Counted from the first letter of the stretch, positions 37,485 through 46,298 are shown. The stretch: DNA of 64,000 bases from Sinobacterium norvegicum (GCF_923077115.1 NZ_CAKLPX010000004.1:124001-188000); one strand, 5' to 3'. Numbers and translations: made by a program. The notes: a model not told the origin generated them from the sequence alone.

Positions 37485-37511
37485 TTATTACGCTCTAATC
37501 GCTTTTCACAG

Positions 37512-37540
37512 AGATATTTACAGCCCACGACCATTGTCAA
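37512..37540 (-). promoter_or_regulatory. Candidate sigma-70 promoter of the RRM-cueR pair
   Basis: Exact TTGACA on the minus strand (37535-37540) followed at 15-17 bp by the AT-rich TAAATATCT, which can supply a -10 element. Transcription would start about 20-25 bp before the RRM start codon. Confidence 0.55.
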
Positions 37541-37585
37541 ATCGTCGAGAACTCGAAAGCTTTTAATCAAATTTCAATTTTTCAG

Positions 37586-37616
37586 TTGTATCTGGAGTCA
37601 ACTCTAGGTTTAACCT
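37586..37616 (+). promoter_or_regulatory. CueR-type promoter with 19-bp spacer, directed to copA
   Basis: TTGTAT (37586-37591), spacer of 19 bp, TAACCT (37611-37616). The spacer holds the near-palindrome CTGGAGT-CA-ACTCTAG (one mismatch), the typical MerR-family operator position. The sequence GGTTTAACCTT at its 3' side is the same as in the E. coli copA promoter as I know it. MerR activators work on promoters with such over-long 19-20-bp spacers. Confidence 0.78.
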
Positions 37617-37972
37617 TGCTACTCAATCGAGAGTACTACATTTATAGCTGCTCGATTTGACGAAAATTTAACGCGTTGTTCTGTTAATAGTCCGGCAACA
37701 GACGCAACGAAAGTTCTTTAAGATTGAAAACAGTCCATATCGCTATAACTGTAGAATCAGCTATAGCCACTATCGGCGGGAAACTGGTTCCCTGCCTGCA
37801 AAATACTTAACACAATTGCTAATTTATAACGTGTCTTATACAACAGTCGGTTGTATTTAGTCATCTTATCACATGACCGACGGTTGCACAGTTTCAAAAT
37901 TAGCCTTAATCGGCGACAACGGCAAGTGAAATTCGTCGTAGATTAGAAACCAGACGTCAAATGGGGGTTGTC

Positions 37973-40222
37973 ATGACATCAGCAGCATCGAAAAATCGGT
38001 CAACATCTAGCAACATCGTCAATCAATATTTGATCAGCGGGCCCCGCTGCAATAGCTGTGTGGCCAAGGTTGAGGCGGCTATTGCCCCCCTGCCAAACGT
38101 CTCTTCAGTCAACTTCAACCTGCCTCAGCTCACCCTGACAGTCACTGGCCCGATCGCTGATACTGAGATTTTCCGTGCCATAGAAGCGCTGGACTACAGT
38201 GCGACCAAAATACATTCTGTGGCTGAGGCCGAGTCTGAGAAAGCATTACAGCAACACGAGCAGTACCTCCGTCATCGCAATCGCGGTCTGGCAGCGCTGG
38301 CCCTGGGTCTACCACTAATGGCCTATGGCATTATCTTCGACATGTCGATTAGTCACAGTCAACAACAGCTGGGCTGGGGCTTGGTCGGCCTGTTAACGTT
38401 GGCAGTCCTCACCCTTTGTGGTGGCCACTTTTTCAGCAGTGCGCGTTCGCAGTTTCGTCAGCTCAGTTTTGGCATGGACAGTCTTGTCGCCGTCGGCACT
38501 GGTAGTGCCTGGCTGTATTCAGCGGTTATTGTGATTGCACCAGCAGCTTTTCCGCCCGCGGCCAGACATGTTTACTTTGAGGCCGCCGCAATGATCATCG
38601 GCTTGATTAATATTGGCCAAGCGCTGGAACTCAAGGCCAAGGGAGCAACCTCGCAAGCGTTGAAGAAACTGATTGGATTTCAAGTCAAACAGGCCATCGT
38701 CATCACCAGTGATGGCGAACAGCTGACCGCCTTTGAAAACATCAACATCGGCGACCTTGTTCGCCTGCGCAGCGGAGACAAGGTGGCCGTCGATGGTATT
38801 ATTCATGAGGGTGGTGGCCATGTCGATGAGTCGATGCTAACCGGCGAACCCATCCCCAACTACAAGGCCGCTGGAGACTCTATTTTTGCCGGCACACTCA
38901 ACACCGATGGTAATATTGTTTATCGAGCCAGCCGAGTCGGTCGTGATACCGCACTGGCTAGAATCATAGAACTGGTAAAAAGCGCTCAGGGCAGCAAGCT
39001 GCCCATCGGTAAACTGGCGGATAAAATAGCCTCTGTCTTTGTCCCCGTTATTTTCTTTATTGCCCTGATCAGTGCAGTCGCCTGGTATGCCTTCGGGCCC
39101 GAACCAACCATACTCTATATGCTCATCACCGCTGTCACGGTTCTCATTATTGCCTGCCCCTGCGCCCTTGGACTCGCCACACCAATGTCGATCATGGCCG
39201 GTATCGGCCTGGCGGCAGAGAAAGGCATCTTGATCCGCGAGGGGGAGGCCTTACAAAAAGCCGCCTCCATCGATACCGTTGTGCTCGATAAAACTGGCAC
39301 AATCACCATAGGTGGCCCTAGATTAGTCGACACTGTCACCGTTGACGGCTACAACAAATCAGAGGTTCTCGCCATAGCGGCCGCGCTTGAAACTGGTTCG
39401 AGCCACCCTGTCGCCCAGGCATTAATCAACGCCTATCAAGGCCGACCCTTAAAGGCACAGCAGTATGTCTATTATGCTGGGCTGGGAGTCCAGGCTGAGC
39501 TAGATGGCAAACGCTACTTGCTCGGCAATCTAAAGCTGCTGAGCCAACAGCGCATCGCTCAATCGACCCTCTTCAATAATGGCGAAAAGCTACAACAGCA
39601 GGGTAAGACTGTTATTTATCTCGCCAATCACGAAGCCGTACTGGCCTTGTTCTCCTTCGAGGACAGTCTCAAGACTGAGGCCACCGTCATTATTAGACGC
39701 TTACAGCAACATGGGGTGACAGTAATTATGGCCAGCGGTGATAACAGCGCCACCTGCGCCAACGTCGCCGATAAGGTTGGCATCGAGCAATATCATGGCG
39801 ATTTCTCGCCCGATGATAAACAACAACTGATCGGGCAGTTACAGGCGCAGGGACATCGTGTGGCAATGGTTGGCGATGGGATCAATGACGCGCCGGCACT
39901 GGCTCAGGCCGATGTTGGTTATGCCATCGGTGATGGCACTGACATTGCTATTGAAGCCGGTGATATTACCTTAATGGGTAACTCCCTGACCGGTATTCTC
40001 GATGCCACCGTCATCAGCAAGGCGACACTGCGCAATATTAAGCAAAACCTCTTTGGTGCTTTCATCTACAACATTGTTGGCATTCCCATCGCCGCAGGCG
40101 TGCTATACCCAAGCCTTGGTCTGCTGCTCAATCCCGTGGTTGCAGGCGTCGCGATGTCGCTGTCATCGATTACCGTGGTACTTAATGCCAACCGCTTACG
40201 GGGTTTAAAGATTCGCCATTAG
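37973..40222 (+). CDS. copA: Copper-exporting P1B-type ATPase
   Basis: Pumps Cu(I) out of the cytoplasm. The 749-residue protein has one N-terminal heavy-metal domain with Cys26 and Cys29 in GPRCNSCVAKVE, eight membrane segments, the actuator motif MLTGEP, the intramembrane CPC (IACPCALGLATP), the phosphorylation site DKTGTIT, the SSHPVAQAL His-Pro motif, the hinge GDGINDAPALAQAD, and a last membrane segment with MSLSS, all of the Cu(I) subgroup. I prefer ATG at 37973 (GGGGG 5 nt upstream) over ATG at 37961, which has no ribosome-binding site. Expression is probably under the CueR-type promoter at 37586. It ends before a bidirectional terminator. Confidence 0.95.
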   Translation: MTSAASKNRSTSSNIVNQYLISGPRCNSCVAKVEAAIAPLPNVSSVNFNLPQLTLTVTGPIADTEIFRAIEALDYSATKIHSVAEAESEKALQQHEQYLRHRNRGLAALALGLPLMAYGIIFDMSISHSQQQLGWGLVGLLTLAVLTLCGGHFFSSARSQFRQLSFGMDSLVAVGTGSAWLYSAVIVIAPAAFPPAARHVYFEAAAMIIGLINIGQALELKAKGATSQALKKLIGFQVKQAIVITSDGEQLTAFENINIGDLVRLRSGDKVAVDGIIHEGGGHVDESMLTGEPIPNYKAAGDSIFAGTLNTDGNIVYRASRVGRDTALARIIELVKSAQGSKLPIGKLADKIASVFVPVIFFIALISAVAWYAFGPEPTILYMLITAVTVLIIACPCALGLATPMSIMAGIGLAAEKGILIREGEALQKAASIDTVVLDKTGTITIGGPRLVDTVTVDGYNKSEVLAIAAALETGSSHPVAQALINAYQGRPLKAQQYVYYAGLGVQAELDGKRYLLGNLKLLSQQRIAQSTLFNNGEKLQQQGKTVIYLANHEAVLALFSFEDSLKTEATVIIRRLQQHGVTVIMASGDNSATCANVADKVGIEQYHGDFSPDDKQQLIGQLQAQGHRVAMVGDGINDAPALAQADVGYAIGDGTDIAIEAGDITLMGNSLTGILDATVISKATLRNIKQNLFGAFIYNIVGIPIAAGVLYPSLGLLLNPVVAGVAMSLSSITVVLNANRLRGLKIRH

Positions 40223-40231
40223 CCAGGCATG

Positions 40232-40257
40232 AAAAAGGCCGCATCTGCGGCCTTTTC
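40232..40257. terminator. Bidirectional Rho-independent terminator between copA and trmB
   Basis: Stem AAAAGGCCGCA / TGCGGCCTTTT (40233-40243 with 40246-40256, two-base gap) has A residues on one side and T residues on the other, so it can serve both convergent genes. Confidence 0.9.
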
Positions 40258-40274
40258 TCAACGTCAAAACACTA

Positions 40275-40964
40275 TCAAGCCGTTTTCTCGAACAGCAAAT
40301 CCCAAACGCCATGGCCTAACTTCTGGCCTCTGGTTTCAAACTTGGTAATGGGGCGATTCTCTGGACGCGATGAGAATACCCCATCACCCAGGGTATTAGT
40401 AAAGCCTTCAGCTTCGGTCATCACCTCCATCATCTGCTCGGAATAATGCTCCCAGTCCGTCGCCATATGAAAAATACCGCCCTTTTTCAATTTACGGCGA
40501 ACGAGCTGAACAAAGTCAGCCTGCACAATACGGCGCTTATTATGACGCGCCTTGTGCCAAGGGTCGGGAAAGAAGAGCTGCAGGGTATCGATACTCTCAT
40601 CGGGGATACATTGATTCATTATTTGAATCGCATCCTCGTTATAGACCCGCATATTGTTCAGTTCTTTGCTCTCCGACAACGCCAACAGCCGTCCCACACC
40701 GGGGCGATGGACTTCGATGCCGATAAAGTCTTTTTCAGGCGCCTCTTCGGCCATCTGCGCCAACGAGGTACCCATACCAAAGCCAATCTCAATCACTACC
40801 GGAGCATTGCGGCCAAATACCTCGTTATAATCGATCATACCTTGGTCTAGGAACAGACCTCGCTGCTCCTGCAGTGCCTCGAAAGCAATACGCTGGCCAT
40901 CGGTCATACGACCACTGCGAAGGACAAAGCTTTTAATCGGTCTGCGTTTTATTTCTTCACTCAT
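40275..40964 (-). CDS. trmB: tRNA (guanine(46)-N(7))-methyltransferase
   Basis: SAM-dependent m7G46 methylation of tRNA. The 229-residue protein has the N-terminal basic segment [15 protein letters not shown], motif [27 protein letters not shown], and the TrmB-specific [17 protein letters not shown] and [12 protein letters not shown] motifs. The open frame runs 12 codons further upstream into the next gene, but the ATG at 40964 gives the normal length and N-terminus. It lies 13 bp after the DUF423 gene. Confidence 0.96.
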   Translation of the reverse strand: MSEEIKRRPIKSFVLRSGRMTDGQRIAFEALQEQRGLFLDQGMIDYNEVFGRNAPVVIEIGFGMGTSLAQMAEEAPEKDFIGIEVHRPGVGRLLALSESKELNNMRVYNEDAIQIMNQCIPDESIDTLQLFFPDPWHKARHNKRRIVQADFVQLVRRKLKKGGIFHMATDWEHYSEQMMEVMTEAEGFTNTLGDGVFSSRPENRPITKFETRGQKLGHGVWDLLFEKTA

Positions 40965-40977
40965 CTTTCTTTCACTT

Positions 40978-41352
40978 TTATAACGATTTAACGCCGGCAA
41001 TGACTAAGCATAGCCACCCCGCCAAAAAACACAGCCCGCCAATAGGCGTCACCACGCCGAGTATCTTAACCCCGCTTAATGCCAGAGCGTAAAGGCTGCC
41101 AGAAAATAACACAATGCCCAGGGCAAACAACCAGCCGGCGACCTTATACAGCCCAATCGATGGGAACTGCGCACCGATCAACACCACCAACAACAGCGCC
41201 AATGTATGATAGAACTGATATTCTACCCCGGTTTGATAGGCGGCCATCAGTGTATCATCGAGCTTATTTTTCAGACCGTGAGCACCAAAGGCTCCGATGG
41301 CCACCGCCAGAAAACCACTGATGGCGGCAATTATTAACTGGTTAACAGCCAT
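40978..41352 (-). CDS. DUF423 family small membrane protein (YgdD-like)
   Basis: A 124-residue protein with four predicted membrane helices (about 5-23, 45-62, 70-88, 96-118). The motif [12 protein letters not shown] near residue 20 and the second segment [15 protein letters not shown] identify the DUF423/YgdD family. No biochemical function is established. It is upstream of trmB and downstream of the dsbA terminator on the same strand. Confidence 0.92.
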   Translation of the reverse strand: MAVNQLIIAAISGFLAVAIGAFGAHGLKNKLDDTLMAAYQTGVEYQFYHTLALLLVVLIGAQFPSIGLYKVAGWLFALGIVLFSGSLYALALSGVKILGVVTPIGGLCFLAGWLCLVIAGVKSL

Positions 41353-41387
41353 GGCTGAGTCCCTGTTGGTTGGCTATTTCTACGAAC

Positions 41388-41419
41388 AAAAAAATACCCG
41401 CGCATGACTGCAGCGGGTA
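41388..41419 (-). terminator. Rho-independent terminator of dsbA
   Basis: On the minus strand the 7-bp stem TACCCGC / GCGGGTA (41413-41419 with 41395-41401) is followed by seven T residues. It begins 18 bp after the dsbA stop codon. Confidence 0.85.
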
Positions 41420-41437
41420 CCTGTATTGGCTACGGTC

Positions 41438-42073
41438 TTACTGAGCAGCGGCTAAGCGCGCTCTTTCCTGTGCCACTAGAAAATCGACGACTTTTAGCAT
41501 ATCAGCTTGGCTACCTGCCATGCGTGCACTGACACGATAACGGCCGTTGACGTTCATCTCTGGCGTTCCTTCTATTTGAGCACCACGGGCGCGAGCATCG
41601 GCTTGTTTCACCAGAGAATTAACACCAAAGGAGTTAAAGGCTTTATCAAAATCTTCTGCTGCCACACCATTGCTGACAAAGAAGCTTTTAATATCGCTTT
41701 CGGTCATTAATGCTCGCGGCTTGGCGCTCAGCAACTGAAAGAATTTAGCGTGCATTACGTCTAATTTTTTCAATACCTTGGCGGTATAGAAGGCCTTGGC
41801 ATGCAACGCCATAGGCTGATTCCACATGGCAGGAGAACCGGTTAAAACGGTGTCCTCTGCCGCTGTTTTTTGCCACTCATGCAACAGTGGTTCAAAGTTG
41901 GCGCAGTGACCACAGCCATACCAGAAAAATTCAAAGACTTCGATTTTACCCTTGACCGTCGTGGGGACTGGCTTGTCCAGTTTGATATAGTGCTCACCTT
42001 CGACATAATCGGCGGCCATGGCAAAGACAGGGGCCAGGACAAGCAGGCTTGCCACTACTAAACGTTTAATCAT
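41438..42073 (-). CDS. dsbA: DsbA, periplasmic thiol:disulfide oxidoreductase
   Basis: Introduces disulfide bonds into exported proteins. The 211-residue protein has a signal peptide (1-20, LVVASLLVLAPVFAMA) and a thioredoxin-fold domain with the active-site Cys54-Gly-His-Cys57 (FFWYGCGHC), a helical insertion, and the cis-Pro loop GTPEMNVNG. The ATG at 42073 has GGAG 7 nt upstream and gives a normal signal peptide; longer frames do not. It is next to the c-type cytochromes, whose maturation and export fit a redox-protein neighbourhood known from Pseudomonas. Confidence 0.95.
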   Translation of the reverse strand: MIKRLVVASLLVLAPVFAMAADYVEGEHYIKLDKPVPTTVKGKIEVFEFFWYGCGHCANFEPLLHEWQKTAAEDTVLTGSPAMWNQPMALHAKAFYTAKVLKKLDVMHAKFFQLLSAKPRALMTESDIKSFFVSNGVAAEDFDKAFNSFGVNSLVKQADARARGAQIEGTPEMNVNGRYRVSARMAGSQADMLKVVDFLVAQERARLAAAQ

Positions 42074-42168
42074 TACTTCACTCCAGCTGGGGGTAAGTCG
42101 AACTATCAATTTTAATTACTAACAAGATTAGAGTCGGTTAACGATTGATAGTTCCTGTTAAGAGGACG

Positions 42169-42194
42169 AAAAAAGGCGGCACAGGCCGCCTTTT
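42169..42194. terminator. Terminator after the cytochrome c5-c4 pair
   Basis: Perfect stem AAAAGGCGGC / GCCGCCTTTT (42171-42180 with 42185-42194, loop ACAG). On the minus strand it is followed by at least six T residues, so it serves the cytochrome genes ending at 42216. Confidence 0.9.
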
Positions 42195-42215
42195 CAACAT
42201 CAATTACATGGCAGA

Positions 42216-42845
42216 CTAGTGTAAGCCAGAAATATAATTAGAGACCGCACGGATTTCACGGTCTGATAATTTTCCTGCGATGCCACGCATAATCATCGTG
42301 TCACCGTCGTTGACGCGGGCAGTAGCATTCGCGGCATCATCATAGCCGGTGCGGAAGGCCTTAAGCTGAGTTTCCACATACTCGGCGTGCTGTCCACCAA
42401 GATGCGGGAAACCTGCTGGCGCATTACCTGAGCCTGTTGGCGAATGACAAGCGACACAGGCAGCCAGTCCCTTCTCCTGATCGCCGCTGCGATAGATTTT
42501 CTCACCCAAGGCAAGATCAACATCTTTGGCGGGGTTAACCGTGGCGGTTTGGCTGGCGTAAAATGCAGCAATATCTGCCAGATCTTGCTCAGACTTACCA
42601 TCGAGCTGACCCGTCATCATCGGCACAGGGCGTGCGTTAGATTTGATATCGCTCATTTGCTTGAGCAGGTATTTTTCACCCTGACCAGCAAGTTTAGGGT
42701 ACATGGCCATGGCACTGTTGCCGTCGGCACCGTGACAGGCAGAGCAGGTAAGTGCCTTATCTTTTCCCGCTGCAGCATCACCAGCGGCATTCACAAAACC
42801 AGTGGCGCCCAAGGTCATTAGTGCTATCGCAATGACTTTTTTCAT
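42216..42845 (-). CDS. Cytochrome c4, diheme periplasmic electron carrier
   Basis: A 209-residue protein with a signal peptide (1-20) and two cytochrome c domains, each with a heme motif: CSACH (about 34-38) and CVACH (about 135-139), and Met ligands in the downstream PMMTGQ and MIMRGIAG regions. Cytochrome c4 passes electrons from the bc1 complex to terminal oxidases, especially cbb3. It forms a tandem pair with a monoheme cytochrome c5 18 bp upstream, as in Pseudomonas. Confidence 0.95.
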   Translation of the reverse strand: MKKVIAIALMTLGATGFVNAAGDAAAGKDKALTCSACHGADGNSAMAMYPKLAGQGEKYLLKQMSDIKSNARPVPMMTGQLDGKSEQDLADIAAFYASQTATVNPAKDVDLALGEKIYRSGDQEKGLAACVACHSPTGSGNAPAGFPHLGGQHAEYVETQLKAFRTGYDDAANATARVNDGDTMIMRGIAGKLSDREIRAVSNYISGLH

Positions 42846-42863
42846 ATTCTCAATCCGTATTTA

Positions 42864-43163
42864 TTATTTGCCGGTAGACATATAGGTTATCAATTTTTCG
42901 AACTCTTCTGGCGTACAGGTGGTACACATACCCTTAGGTGGCATCGCACCCATGCCGCCGTCAACGGCCTTGACCAGCGCAGGCATGCCCTGCTCTAGAC
43001 GGACAGCCCATTCATCTGCAACAGCAAATTTCGGCGCACCGGCAGCCCCTGTTCCATGACAGATGACACAGGTTTTATTGTAGGTATCAACCGTTGCTTG
43101 ATCGGCAGCGTGGGCGCCCATGATGGCGAATAACGCAGTCGTGGCAAGTACAATTTTCTTCAT
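42864..43163 (-). CDS. Cytochrome c5-like monoheme protein
   Basis: A 99-residue periplasmic cytochrome: signal peptide (1-19, KKIVLATTALFAIMGAHA), one heme motif CVICH (about 33-37), an axial Met in GAMPPKGM, and an extra Cys pair CTTC (about 82-85) that forms the disulfide typical of cytochrome c5. It is a small electron carrier, probably for terminal oxidases, and is co-transcribed with cytochrome c4. GGGGGA lies directly upstream of the ATG. Confidence 0.93.
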   Translation of the reverse strand: MKKIVLATTALFAIMGAHAADQATVDTYNKTCVICHGTGAAGAPKFAVADEWAVRLEQGMPALVKAVDGGMGAMPPKGMCTTCTPEEFEKLITYMSTGK

Positions 43164-43293
43164 ATTTCCCCCAATTCACACAATGCGGCCACCTACGTGA
43201 TAAAATGACCCCGACAAAATTATTGGTATTATATACAACTACCGTTACAACTGAAACTTGATCGACACTTCGACCCCATTGGAAATCCAAATA

Positions 43294-43941
43294 ATGTCAG
43301 ATATTCGCTATGAATCGGCACAATTTCTTATCAGCGCGGCAAAATTATCACAGTGCCCGCCTGAAACCGGCTATGAAGTTGCCTTCGCCGGCCGCTCCAA
43401 TGCGGGCAAGTCCAGCGCGATCAATACATTAACGCACAACAAGAAGCTGGCTCGAACCAGTAAAACACCAGGTCGCACCCAATTACTCAACTTTTTTGAC
43501 CTGGGCAACAGTCGTTTTCTCGTTGACCTACCTGGATATGGTTACGCCAAAGTCCCCGCCCACATGAAAATTCAGTGGCAAAAGCATATGGAGGAATACC
43601 TCAGCGAGCGACAAAGCTTGAGAGGCTTGGTACTGGTTATGGACTGCCGCCACCCATTGCAAAATTTCGACATTATGATGCTAGAGTGGGCCACCGAGTC
43701 AGATATGCCCTTGCATATTATCATGACCAAGTCAGACAAACTGAAGAAAGGCCCTGCCAGCAAACAACTACTGATGGTAAAGAAAGAGCTGCAACAGTAT
43801 GGCGAAAACGTTACCGTACAGCTGTTTTCATCGCTGAAACGCGATGGCCTGACAATTCTTAAAAACACCCTGAACAGCTGGCTGGCGGAAGATGAAAACG
43901 TTGTCCTGGCAGATGAGGCCGACGACCAGCCAGAAGCCTAA
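43294..43941 (+). CDS. ysxC: YsxC/EngB, ribosome biogenesis GTPase
   Basis: GTPase (215 residues) needed for maturation of the large ribosomal subunit and essential in many bacteria. The G motifs are [11 protein letters not shown] (G1), TPGRTQ (G2), [10 protein letters not shown] (G3) and TKSDK (G4). The frame opens at a TTG at 43258, but the ATG at 43294 starts the conserved [11 protein letters not shown]. It is divergent from the cytochrome c5 gene, as in Pseudomonas. A strong terminator lies 16 bp downstream but works only for the opposite strand. Confidence 0.95.
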   Translation: MSDIRYESAQFLISAAKLSQCPPETGYEVAFAGRSNAGKSSAINTLTHNKKLARTSKTPGRTQLLNFFDLGNSRFLVDLPGYGYAKVPAHMKIQWQKHMEEYLSERQSLRGLVLVMDCRHPLQNFDIMMLEWATESDMPLHIIMTKSDKLKKGPASKQLLMVKKELQQYGENVTVQLFSSLKRDGLTILKNTLNSWLAEDENVVLADEADDQPEA

Positions 43942-44265
43942 ATTCAGGCAAAAAAAAGCCGGTTAACACGAGGTTACCGGCTGTAAAAGCTGTCAGCTAG
44001 GGGTACTGACTAAACTAGACCATGGAATGAAGAAATCACTTTCATTGTATAGATAGACCAGCCTTTACCCTGTTAGTTCCCCCGCACCATAAAATTTATC
44101 TATTGCTCTGTTACAAAAGCACCTTTTCAGCCTCAGTATTTCCCGCTGTGCAACAAAAACACTAATGTTAATAAATATTTATAGCTGTTTATTGATCAAT
44201 ATATACCCGCGCTGACTCGAATTGATCTATTTTTGTGATAGTGGAAATTTTTAAGGGGTATATCA
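43942..44265. other. Intergenic region between ysxC and the symporter gene (324 bp)
   Basis: Contains the minus-strand terminator at 43950-43982, then about 280 bp with no supported protein gene. The last 60 bp are AT-rich and end in the AAGGGG ribosome-binding site of the symporter. Glycine riboswitch core sequences, which often precede such symporters, are not seen. Confidence 0.6.
43950..43982 (-). terminator. Strong minus-strand terminator with no matching gene
   Basis: Minus-strand stem AGCCGGTAAC / GTTAACCGGCT (one bulged A, loop CTCGT) is followed by eight T residues (plus-strand A-run 43950-43957). On the plus strand no T-run follows the stem, so it cannot terminate ysxC efficiently. 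All flanking genes within reach are on the plus strand. Confidence 0.75.
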
Positions 44266-45684
44266 ATGGATATAATCAACACCGTTGTCGACTTTCTCAA
44301 CGGCATTTTATGGGGCTATGTTCTTATCTATCTACTCATTGCAGCAGGCCTGTTCTTTACTGCTGCGCTTGGGTTTATTCAATTCCGTCGTTTTTTCACC
44401 ATGTGGAGCCTGTTGTCCGGCAGCAATCAACACAGCGCTAACAGTATTTCGTCCTTTCAAGCCCTGGCAACAGGCCTTGCCGCTCGCGTCGGCACCGGTA
44501 ACATGGCCGGCGTCGCCGTGGCGCTTACCCTCGGAGGACCCGGTGCTATTTTTTGGATGTGGATGATGGCTCTGGTCGGCATGGCAACCGCTTTTGTTGA
44601 ATCGACACTGGCGCAAGTGTTTAAACAGCGAGAGCACAATGGTGAGTTTATTGGTGGGCCCGCGTTTTACATGGAGAACGGTTTAGGGCAGCGCTGGATG
44701 GGGTTACTGTTCTGCTTCTTTTTAATCATCGCCTTCGGCTTGGTGTTTAATGCAGTTCAGGCAAATACCATAGCCGCAGCGCTCGATCACTCCTTCAATA
44801 TCGACCCGCTGTTCAGCGCCATTGCGCTGGTTCTTCTCGCTGGCGCCGTTGTTTTTGGCGGTGTCCAAAGCATCGCCAAGTTTGCCGGTTTTGTCGTCCC
44901 CTTCATGGCAATCGCCTATATTCTTATTGCTCTCGCCGTCATCAGCTTGAACCTCGATCAAGTTGTCGAAATGTTTTGGCTGATTGTGCGCAGCGCCTTT
45001 GGCCTCGATCAAGCCGTCGGAGGCGCCATGGGGGTTGCAATGATGCAGGGCATTAAGCGCGGCTTGTTTTCCAACGAGGCGGGTATGGGTAGCGCCCCTA
45101 ATATTGCGGCAGCGGCAGACCCAACACCCAAACACCCTGCCTCACAAGGGTTTATTCAAATGCTAGGCGTATTTATCGACACCATTGTAATCTGTTCGTG
45201 TACTGCCTTTATCATATTACTGTCGGGCACTTACTCTGTCGGCAGTGAGATGGGTGGCATTGAAATCACACAGACTGCCCTCGATTCCAGCGTCGGTGAC
45301 TGGGGAGGGGTATTCATCGCACTGTGCATTTTCCTCTTTTCCTTCACCTCACTCGTCGCCAATTATTCCTATGCCGAGTTCTGCGTTCGCTTTATTAAAG
45401 ACAGCCCCTTGGTCGTGCTTTGCTATCGTTTTGCTTTTCTAGCGATGATTATTTTTGGCACGATTGCCAGCCTGCCGATGATATGGAATATGGCGGACGC
45501 CGCAATGGCATTAATGGCTGTCGTCAACATCGTCGCCATTCTGATGCTCAGTAAACTGGCCTTTAAACTGGCAAAAGACTTTAACCAACAACTGCGCGAG
45601 GGAAAATCCCCGACATTTAACCCCGATGACTACCCGGAGTTAGAGGGAAAAATTGACCCAGATGCATGGCCTAGGCTTAAGTAA
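44266..45684 (+). CDS. Alanine/glycine:cation symporter family protein (AGCS)
   Basis: A 472-residue inner-membrane transporter with about ten hydrophobic helices. Family signatures are the GNMAGVAVALTLGGPGAIFWMW segment (begins ARVGTGNM near residue 75), GGPAFYMENGLG, and FSNEAGMGSAPNIAAAA near 270, which takes part in substrate binding. The family takes up alanine or glycine with sodium or protons. AAGGGG lies 8 nt before the ATG at 44266. It appears to be a single-gene unit and its neighbours do not suggest a narrower substrate. Confidence 0.95.
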   Translation: MDIINTVVDFLNGILWGYVLIYLLIAAGLFFTAALGFIQFRRFFTMWSLLSGSNQHSANSISSFQALATGLAARVGTGNMAGVAVALTLGGPGAIFWMWMMALVGMATAFVESTLAQVFKQREHNGEFIGGPAFYMENGLGQRWMGLLFCFFLIIAFGLVFNAVQANTIAAALDHSFNIDPLFSAIALVLLAGAVVFGGVQSIAKFAGFVVPFMAIAYILIALAVISLNLDQVVEMFWLIVRSAFGLDQAVGGAMGVAMMQGIKRGLFSNEAGMGSAPNIAAAADPTPKHPASQGFIQMLGVFIDTIVICSCTAFIILLSGTYSVGSEMGGIEITQTALDSSVGDWGGVFIALCIFLFSFTSLVANYSYAEFCVRFIKDSPLVVLCYRFAFLAMIIFGTIASLPMIWNMADAAMALMAVVNIVAILMLSKLAFKLAKDFNQQLREGKSPTFNPDDYPELEGKIDPDAWPRLK

Positions 45685-45695
45685 CATACTGCCCT

Positions 45696-45719
45696 CCACA
45701 GTCTATACTGATACTGTGG
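45696..45719 (+). terminator. Hairpin after the symporter gene
   Basis: Stem CCACAGT / ACTGTGG (7 bp, 10-base loop) starts 11 bp after the stop codon and is followed by a short TTTACT. A weak terminator at best. Confidence 0.45.
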
Positions 45720-45811
45720 TTTACTACTCGATGAGTGGCAAAAGCTTTGATGCTTAACTATTCTCGGTAATATATACACAGTGCCAACAAAATTTGTTGT
45801 GAGGGAGTGTT

Positions 45812-45982
45812 ATGCCGTCAATCAAGAATATTTGGACCCGCGAAATGGTCAATAAGGTGGAAAAAAGTCTCGATGAGCGAAAATCTCAGTGTGAGAGACG
45901 CATCTCGAACACCCCCTTGCCTTCTGTTATTGAACGCCGCTCCGGTTATGACCGCCGCCGCCTGACAACCAAGAACTTTTAA
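45812..45982 (+). CDS. Small basic protein of unknown function (56 aa)
   Basis: This short open frame has a very good ribosome-binding site, GAGGGAG, 5 nt before ATG 45812. The 56-residue product begins MPSIKNIWTREMVNKVEKSL, is strongly charged, and carries the C-terminal motif ERRSGYDRRR, which resembles the R-R-x-G-x-D-R-R motif seen in several small bacterial proteins of unknown role. One Cys and no signal peptide or membrane segment are present, so it is probably cytoplasmic and may bind nucleic acid (inference from charge only). Another small gene follows after 22 bp. Confidence 0.65.
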   Translation: MPSIKNIWTREMVNKVEKSLDERKSQCERRISNTPLPSVIERRSGYDRRRLTTKNF

Positions 45983-46004
45983 CTCGATAGAGTGAACTGC
46001 CATC

Positions 46005-46220
46005 ATGACACCTACCCCAGCCCACAAATACGAAGATTCTCTGCTGACCGGTCTGGCTATCGCCGAACGTATTAGCAGTGAATGGAACAGCGGTCACTAT
46101 CAGTCAGTCGCGCAGATTACCTCAGTCATTCATCGTCAGTGCCCCAATATGCCAAGAAGCACTATTTTTTGGCTTGCCTATCATACGATTAATAAATCCA
46201 ACCAGCTGACCACGCTGTAA
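46005..46220 (+). CDS. Small hypothetical protein (71 aa)
   Basis: I do not recognise this protein. It is 71 residues long, mixed in composition, with one Cys and no signal peptide; the middle (SSEWNSGHYQSVAQITSVI) looks helical. The ribosome-binding site is weak. It follows the 56-residue gene by 22 bp and ends 78 bp before mutM, so the two small genes could form a unit. It may be only a chance frame, but its orientation and spacing support a real gene. Confidence 0.5.
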   Translation: MTPTPAHKYEDSLLTGLAIAERISSEWNSGHYQSVAQITSVIHRQCPNMPRSTIFWLAYHTINKSNQLTTL

Positions 46221-46298
46221 ATATTACCCCGATTCGCTACAACCTCATTTTTACATCCGTTATTATCAATACCCTTATTATCAGCGGTATTGTTCATC

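Larger units (their letters stand above)
37485..37960. other. Intergenic region between the RRM gene and copA (476 bp)
   Basis: Holds the minus-strand RRM promoter (about 37512-37540), the plus-strand CueR-type promoter (37586-37616) and then about 345 bp without a supported gene. The stretch contains an imperfect hairpin near 37775-37796 (GGCGGGAA pairing with TTCCC/GCC) and a single ATG at 37873 that opens an 18-codon frame with no ribosome-binding site. I see no tRNA or known riboswitch. Confidence 0.6.

Noticed and set aside
37873-37929. 18-codon open frame in the copA leader
   Set aside because: No ribosome-binding site and no known leader-peptide pattern; kept only as a remark on the leader region.
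43986-44265. Possible glycine riboswitch before the alanine/glycine symporter
   Set aside because: The conserved glycine aptamer segments are missing on the plus strand.
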